A DNA stretch of 64,000 nucleotides from assembly GCA_014526335.1 (NCBI GenBank), contig JACTAT010000040.1, positions 3,951,582 to 4,015,581 of the forward strand. The letters are read 5' to 3'. The position numbers and the translations under genes are program-made. Every line of letters starts with the position of its first letter. Within the stretch, counting starts at the first letter, position 1. Below, piece after piece: positions 58,080 to 64,000 of this stretch. The notes beneath the pieces were generated by a model. That model did not search any database, had not been told where the DNA came from, and saw nothing but the letters and a program-made list of their open reading frames with translations. The stretch is from Chrysaora quinquecirrha (lineage: Eukaryota; Cnidaria; Scyphozoa; Semaeostomeae; Pelagiidae).

Positions 58080-58490
58080 ACTTAGACCCTGTTTAGACAA
58101 GAGAAACTGGATCAGACCAGAGCCGGTTTTGGCTCAAAAACGCCTTCTGTTTTCACAGGATCTCTTGGATCCGTACCTTTTCTGGGTCTGTTTAGAGCCA
58201 ATTCTGGATCTGTTCAGATGTAAAGCCAGCTCATCTCTGGCTATGTTTAGATCCCGTGTAAAATGCTAGGTCGGATTCAAACTGGTATGGATATGAAACG
58301 TGAGTGAAAGTGAATGAATGAAGCCTACAAGAACACATCAGTTTTTGAAGAAAAATCAATCAAATATTTCTAGATCAGATCAGAAACCATCCAGTTCTGC
58401 TCGTCTAAACGCATTTGAAAAGAGCCAGAACTGACTCTGGATCGGACCAGAGCTGATCCAGTTTCACTTGTGTAAACAGGGTCTGAAACA
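58080..58490. mobile_element. Inverted-repeat element in P450-B intron 1
   Basis: Starts near GACCCTGTTTAGACAAGAG and ends near CACTTGTGTAAACAGGGTC, an inverted pair. AGAGCCAATTCTGGATCTG and AGAGCCAGAACTGACTCTGG lie inside. It is the cleaner copy of the element at 48604-49160. Confidence 0.75.
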
Positions 58491-59161
58491 GTATGTTAAG
58501 AAAAATAAGCACTAATGAAGATATCTATTCAAAGGAGAATTTTAATTGCTTAATCAGCATCGTAAGGACTAGAAGCATAAAAATTTGCCTCAACACTTAA
58601 AAGAAGGTGCTGAATTCGAATCTGTAGTCGAAATTTCTCTATGACCTGATTTTCAATTATTTTGAAAATGAGGCCCGTAGTTGAAATGTTCTTTACACCA
58701 ATACACCAAACCCTGGATGAAATTCCTTATTTCTTTCTTTGTTTCTCAGACTATGGGCATGAATCTCCCAGAACCGATAGCCAGTATGCTTACTACAGTG
58801 ACAGGACAAAGATGGAAAGACATTAGAAGTGTGCTATCACCAACTTTCACTTCTGGCAAACTCAAACAAATGATGTTTATCATGAATGAGGCTTCAGATA
58901 CACTCCTTGGAAAACTTGAAAATGCTGCAAATGAGGGAAAATTAATAGATATATATGGGTGAGTAGCCTTAATTAGATGTAGATTCATCTGTTCTTTAAA
59001 TTTTTGCAAAGCAAATTAGAGATGTTGTCAGGGGCAGTTGTTTATGTTTTATGTACAGGCATTGCATTGTGCCATTTTGATTTAGGCAGAGTCAATGCTT
59101 CTACCACACAGGTCTCTTTGGCCTGAAAAAATTATAAAATTAGGTTCCTTACCATAGGGTG

Positions 59162-59587
59162 TACACGCTTTTTTTTTATTTATAAGGAACCACTTTATAG
59201 CCTACATTTTTATAAGGAACCTACATGTAGAAGGCCCGAAAATTTAAAGGACTTATACTACTAGAGAGAAAATAACTAAAGAACTTTTTATTGTTGAATA
59301 GTTTTATCACTGCAAAAAATCAAGAATTAGAAAGCCAGTTCCATTCATTTGCAGTCGAAAATCACATAAACTGTACGTTAAGCATGTATCAAATGTTTCC
59401 TTGATTAGTCTCCAGCTTTGCTCACATGCAAGTGTCTCTCTTTTATTTTTAAGACCACTGTATGTGCCGTTAAAATTAAGGAACTATTAAGGAACTTTTT
59501 GAACTACAATTGCCTCAAAAGAGGTCCAAAAATAAGGAACTTTAAGAACTAGGCCTTGAAGTAGGTTCCTTATAAAAAAAAGCGTGT
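59162..59587. mobile_element. AAGNAAC-family element, G subfamily, in P450-B intron 2
   Basis: Begins TACACGCTTTTTTTTTATTT and ends AAAAAAAGCGTGTA, with an internal duplication of the TATAAGGAACC end (59182-59225). AAGGAAC motifs throughout. The matching intron of P450-A lacks it, so it inserted after the duplication or was lost from the other copy. Confidence 0.85.
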
Positions 59588-60549
59588 ATATCAAGTGCTA
59601 CCCATAGCTACCCCATTTGGTCGGTGTTACATGTAGTTTATCTTTCTTAAAAAAGCCTATTGAATCTAATAGTAGTGCACTCTTTTAAGAGTCGTGTTTG
59701 GGTACTATCTGTTCGGATGAGAGCCTGTTTGAAGCCATTTTGAGAAACGCTCATTTTTCGTGAATTGAAATAGTGCTTTTTCCTTTTAGCTGAGCCATTT
59801 TCTATCATACTCAGTTTTTTCCGCCTTATTACTGATGAAGAAAGAATAGAGTACCCAAGTCGTGACGTCACAAATATCTATTTTTAGATTTTTGAAAGTG
59901 GCTCTTCATTTTGTGAAAGAGCGTCAAATCTAATTTGTAATCGTGCAAAAATCAGTCAAATATATCAAACATTGGCTGAGATATGGCCATCTGAAGAAAT
60001 ACATTAGAAATACAGGTTGTTTCAAGTGCTGGACATTGTTTTACGATGACCTTTTGCACTTGCAGAAATATGTATACTGGCTCCTTATTGGTCAAAACAG
60101 GCTCCTCAGGACGAGGTCGGGGCGCACTGCCTTGTTCAAAACATTATGAACCGAAGCAAAAATACAGTGAAAAATACAGCAAGGCTTTAAGTTGGGCAAG
60201 TGAATTACAGTTAAATTTTTGACTGTTTGTTTTTTACAGCTGGCAACAGGGTGTTTCCATGGAAGTGATTCTCTCCTCCGCATTCGGATTGAAGGCTGAT
60301 TCGCAAACAAACCCTGATGACAAGATAACCGAGATGGCGAAAAAAGTCATGGACCCCAGCTTTTTGCCCATAATAGTGATGATGATTCCAGTCATTGGGA
60401 AATATTTGTCAACAAAACTTGCGAAATCATCTCGCTTTGGATTTGGTTGGAGCCCACTTGTTAAAGTAGCAAAAGGTATCATCAAAAAGAGGAGAGAGAG
60501 TTCCAAGAATGCTGAGCAGAGAAAGGTGAGTCTAAGGCTCCATTTACAC

Positions 60550-61062
60550 TACACGCAGTTTTTTTTATAAGCAACTTCGCTCAGCCCTAGTTCCAAAATT
60601 TGCTTATTTTTGGACCTTTTATGGCCACCTTTTAGTAGCAAAAGTTGCTTAATAGTTGCTTAAAGCAACTTGCTTAATTTTAACTGTATCTTTTTTGCCC
60701 TCAGAATAGTATAGAGGCTAAAAAAACAGCAATATCTAACATTGCACATAAGATGACTGGAATTATTTCTCCCTGCTGATATTGTTACCACTTGAGACTT
60801 GGTATTGAAAGTTAAATGGAAACCCCTCAATGAAATGCCTCACTTTACGAGAACACTCTGTTTGTATGCAAGTTTTGACGACAAATGAATGGAAATAGTT
60901 TCTATTTTGATCAATCCTTGATTGCTTGCAGTGATATAAGTTATAAAAATTTAAAAAGTTGCTTAGGTTTTCTTCCTCTGGTACTATACGTTGCTTAAAT
61001 TTTCAGGCCTTCTACATCTTGGTTGCTTATAAGCGGTTGCTTATAAAAAAAAACTGCGTGTA
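60550..61062. mobile_element. AAGNAAC-family element, C subfamily, in P450-B intron 3
   Basis: Begins TACACGCAGTTTTTTTTATA and ends TATAAAAAAAAACTGCGTG, with AAGCAAC or GTTGCTT at the ends and at several internal sites (60646, 60655, 60663, 60957, 60990, 61020, 61033). P450-A intron 3 has an A-subfamily fragment instead. Confidence 0.8.
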
Positions 61063-61229
61063 TACCTATAGGATAGCTATCGAAGCGCCGTGCCTTGCAT
61101 TAACCGATATCGGATACGGCAAGTGTTTACATTTTACCGGATAGCTATGGCTACGTCTTGACTTGCATGTCGGATAGAGCCATTTACAGTGTACCAGATA
61201 ATCGAGGCAATAGAAAATGCCAATTTATA

Positions 61230-61459
61230 GGTGGTGTGGCCGAGTGGTCAAGGCGCTCGTCTCACGATCGTAAGATCGTGGGTTCGATTTTCGTCGGGAC
61301 CACTTTCCACAAGCCTGCAGTCAACGCAGCTGTCCATCCTTCCGAGGTCGGTAAATGAGTACCCTGATTTCTGGGGTAATAACTGACAGTGTCCCCAATT
61401 GGTAGAAATGCTAAATACCCTGACACTTAAATAAAGTCGATTATTATTATTATTATTAA
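61230..61459 (+). mobile_element. tRNA-derived SINE, copy 3
   Basis: The head GTGGTGTGGCCGAGTGGTCA with GGGTTCGATTTTCG is the best tRNA match of the three copies. The body shares CCACAAGCC, CAGCTGTCCATCCTTCC and GGTCGGTAAATGAGTACCC, then differs, ending AAATAAAGTCG and an ATT repeat. It lies in P450-B intron 3. Confidence 0.85.
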
Positions 61460-62151
61460 TCGCTTGTTAAGGACAGTTCTTGACATTTTCGGCCTGCACG
61501 CAGGCTCAGGCTTTCACAATATTGCATCACAAACTGATGTATATCGTTTAAAGCTTGGTCGTTCGCAACTAGAAACCCGAAAATTTCCGAACCACCATTA
61601 CATTTGGTCATGCCCTTCAGAGCTGTCGAGCCTTCTGTCTAACATAACAAGTTAGCATGATGGTCTGTGTTCTGTCATCATAGGAGCAAGTTGGGCGAAT
61701 GTACACAGACCCAAATTGCAAGTCCAATTTTCAGCCCAAAGGTTGGGGTTTGGTGAAGAAAACCTGTTTTTCCCGCGGGCCTGTGTACAAGGCATGCCAG
61801 AAAGTTATGGCCAGTAACTATCCAGTACACAGGAATGGGAGGGCAGGTGGGAAATTTGCAAACGTGAATGAGAAAGTTCTCAACAATTTTTCATCCCTTT
61901 ATACACATAACAACCTCGAAACGGCACAGAGACCCTGACAAGAGAACATCCCACACATGGAGACCAGAACAACGCTCACTCCTGCTTTAACTCAAATTAG
62001 AATTGCTTTCTAAGTTTCATTTAACCCATAGGATGCACTAGGCCTGATGTTGGAGGCCCAAAACCCAGAAAGTAAAGGACACCATCTAACCGAAGAAGAG
62101 TTACTTGCTCAGATGGTTCTGTTTATCGCTGCTGGTTATGATACATCAAAT

Positions 62152-62566
62152 CAACCTCGTCCCCAGGGTGAATAGGCCTCTACGTGAAACTCTGCTGTCC
62201 ATATTCGACCCAGGTATCGGCCTTGTCTATTCGCAATTTGATTGGATGTTCAAACAGTAGAAATTTTAACTGACGTCACAGTTTCTTCAAAATTACACAC
62301 CAAAATAGGCCGAAAACTATGTAACAAACATCTATAAAAACCAAAAAATGATGCTACATGAGATATTGTATCTTGCCTTACAGTTATCAATGCAGTTCTT
62401 TGCATTTCCTTTCTAGAAACATCTGCTTTCGAAATCTACATCTTGTTTTTATGCCTAGGCCAAATTTGCCAGTATTTTGGCAGATTTTGTGGCCGGTACA
62501 AGGGCAAAAATCGATTTGACAGTTGAGATTCGAGGAAATTCGATTTGGGGCCGGGGAACGAGGTTG
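62152..62566. mobile_element. DNA transposon (MITE) that truncates P450-B
   Basis: Ends CAACCTCGTCCCC and GGGGAACGAGGTTG are inverted repeats; the 415-bp body has no transposase. On the left it abuts exon 4 in the I-helix codons, and on the right it abuts sequence equal to the 3' flank of P450-A beginning about 60 bp after that gene's stop codon. No target duplication is seen, as expected if a deletion of about 1.2 kb came with or after insertion. Confidence 0.85.
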
Positions 62567-64000
62567 GTTGTGTAATAAAGTAGAAAACGTATTTATCTCA
62601 TAAGGATCTCTTATGTCTTAGATATTTGTGATAGATGAACTCTTTTGTCAATGAGCAACCGGACTTTTGTCCTGCCCTCAACGTTGCTTAAATTATGGAC
62701 ATTTTGATGTTTGGCCCTCAAAGTTGTTTAAAAGCTGCTTAACAATTTTTGTAACAGTGTAAAGTGATGATTAACAGTAATAATTTTTTTGTAGTTTATT
62801 GTAGGTGGTAACTAATGTACTAACTTAGATCACGTGGCATTGTATCTTGCGTGCTTTTTTTCTATTTTTCGAATCGCTTTTCTTTAGATATATAATTTAG
62901 TAGTTTCCGTTATTTCGCCACTTGCTAACGAGTTCATACTCGAAACGTAGTTTATTTAATATAAGAAAATTTCAACTGTTACAATATTGATTTTTATTCT
63001 TTTTGATAACTAATGTAGTTTTCAACTTCTGATTTTCTGTAAGTAAAGTTTTTTGCATGGTTTATTTATGGTAGGTGATTATGAATCAAGAGTGAAGTTA
63101 ATGCAATTACTTATGAAAATTATTGGTGTTTTTCTGCGATTTGTTGGGAGCATCGAGGTCATTGGCGTTTTAGTGGCCAAGGGCAATGGTTGGGAGAAGG
63201 GGACACGCCACTGCTCCGTGTGCGTTCGCCATGCCATGCGTTTCATGATCATGTGACGTTTTCCGTAAGCCCCACAAATCCACGAAGAAAAATTTCCTCT
63301 GCAAGCGATTTCAAGGTACTTCAAAAAATTTGAAATATGTCAGAGGTTTCTAGAATTTGTGGGGGCCTTTTTTCAAAAAGATATTTAATTAACTCATTTT
63401 TATCTGACCAAAGTCAGGGCACGTTTTTCCTTCAATAGATTTCACAATCTTTCCGTTTTACGCACGTTATATGACTGAACAGTTTGGTATCTTTCTAACG
63501 GAAAGACAAGCTTCGCTTTAACCAATCTATTCTTGAATAACCGCTACAAATAATTCTTCAGAATAAATTAATGATCAACTTTTAATCTATGACGTAAATC
63601 CCTTCTAATGAATGAACTTGCCTATGGTATCTGCATAAACTTTCTTCGGATAAGTATCGGATAGGGTGCCTTCTTATAAATTGCGCTAAAGAAATATACT
63701 ATTAGTCAAACTATGACTGACGTCACATTTCAGAGAACAGGGATGCACATGTAAGTGGTTAACGTGCTGCTTGAATTGTTTATTTTTGGAATATCGTAAT
63801 TATTTGTTTCTGTAATTCTCAATTCCTTGTATCTTGAGTTTTCTTACCAACTTTTAAATCTAAATTTCTGTTAAATCTAAATTCTTTTTTGCTTTTCGCA
63901 GACGCATTTATTTTTCCACCTTGACGCCCTGTGGACACTTGTACCTTATTTTGGCTAATACTCTCTGAGTATTGAGCATTAAATTATTCGGAATGTGTTG
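62567..64000. other. 3' flank of P450-B and window end
   Basis: To about 63115 the sequence follows the 3' flank of P450-A (AAGGATCTC, GGACTTTTGTCCTGCCCTCA, TAAGTAAAGTTTTTTG). Beyond that I see no gene, only AT-rich DNA. Confidence 0.5.

Larger units (their letters stand above)
57555..62175 (+). pseudogene. Truncated duplicate of the CYP3-type P450
   Basis: Exons 1-3 match the intact gene in length and phase: 57555-57890 (336 nt), 58750-58958 (209 nt), 60240-60525 (286 nt). Exon 4 starts at 62032 and reads DALGLMLEAQNPESKGHHLT to AAGYDTS, where homology stops at about 62150. The frame runs eight more codons and hits TAG at 62173-62175 inside a transposon. The rest of exon 4, the ExxR and PERF motifs and all of exon 5 with the haem-binding Cys are gone. 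The remaining splice sites look intact, so a truncated transcript could still be made, but it cannot bind haem. It retains the membrane anchor. Confidence 0.93.
46085..63115. repeat. Tandem segmental duplication carrying two P450 genes
   Basis: The segment at about 46085-55560 and that at about 56075-63115 match in order: 5' spacer, P450 exons 1-4, 3' flank, and a final block with TAAGTAAAGTTTTTTG. The second is shorter because of the deletion in the P450 and different transposon content. The matched exons are very similar, so the duplication is fairly recent. Confidence 0.85.

Overview
This is nuclear DNA from an animal. It is AT-rich, its genes are split by many GT-AG introns, and most of the rest is repeats. 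The protein sequences and the dense packing of small foldback transposons fit an early-branching invertebrate, probably an anthozoan cnidarian (coral or anemone), but no species can be named. No bacterial or viral genes, CRISPR arrays or rRNA were seen. Exons below were assembled by hand from homology, reading phase and splice sites.

Layout. (1) 2029-6355 (+): SDHC, the membrane anchor of mitochondrial complex II, 5 exons, with a one-base frame break in exon 2. (2) 7490-8575: a satellite block. (3) 9482-20858 (-): a complete 12-exon gene for the delta subunit of the COPI coat (archain, 508 aa), whose first coding exon is only the ATG. (4) 21531-38994 (+): a 22-exon SLC37-type sugar-phosphate/phosphate exchanger (about 551 aa) starting head-to-head with archain across 672 bp; its exon 13 has two one-base breaks. 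(5) 39.7-45.2 kb: a 116-bp tandem array, related degenerate repeats, and a small minus-strand gene with a signal peptide and an acidic second exon (42737-43270). (6) 47671-53671 (+): an intact 5-exon cytochrome P450 of the CYP3 type (507 aa). (7) 57555-62175 (+): its tandem duplicate, broken in the I-helix by a DNA transposon and lacking everything after it, including the haem-binding cysteine.

The genes do not form a pathway. SDHC, archain and SLC37 are housekeeping or metabolic genes; the P450 pair is a local duplication (about 46.1-55.6 kb against 56.1-63.1 kb).

Introns and spacers are packed with non-autonomous elements. Most notable are a TIR family whose repeated internal motif AAGNAAC changes the N in step across each element (A, G or C subfamilies), a foldback element carrying tRNA-like promoter boxes in both arms, a palindrome built of palindromes in archain intron 1, tRNA-headed SINEs, and a hAT-type MITE with a perfect 8-bp target duplication. 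All three frame breaks in conserved genes are one-base shortenings of A, C or T runs, which points to uncorrected long-read consensus errors rather than dead genes.
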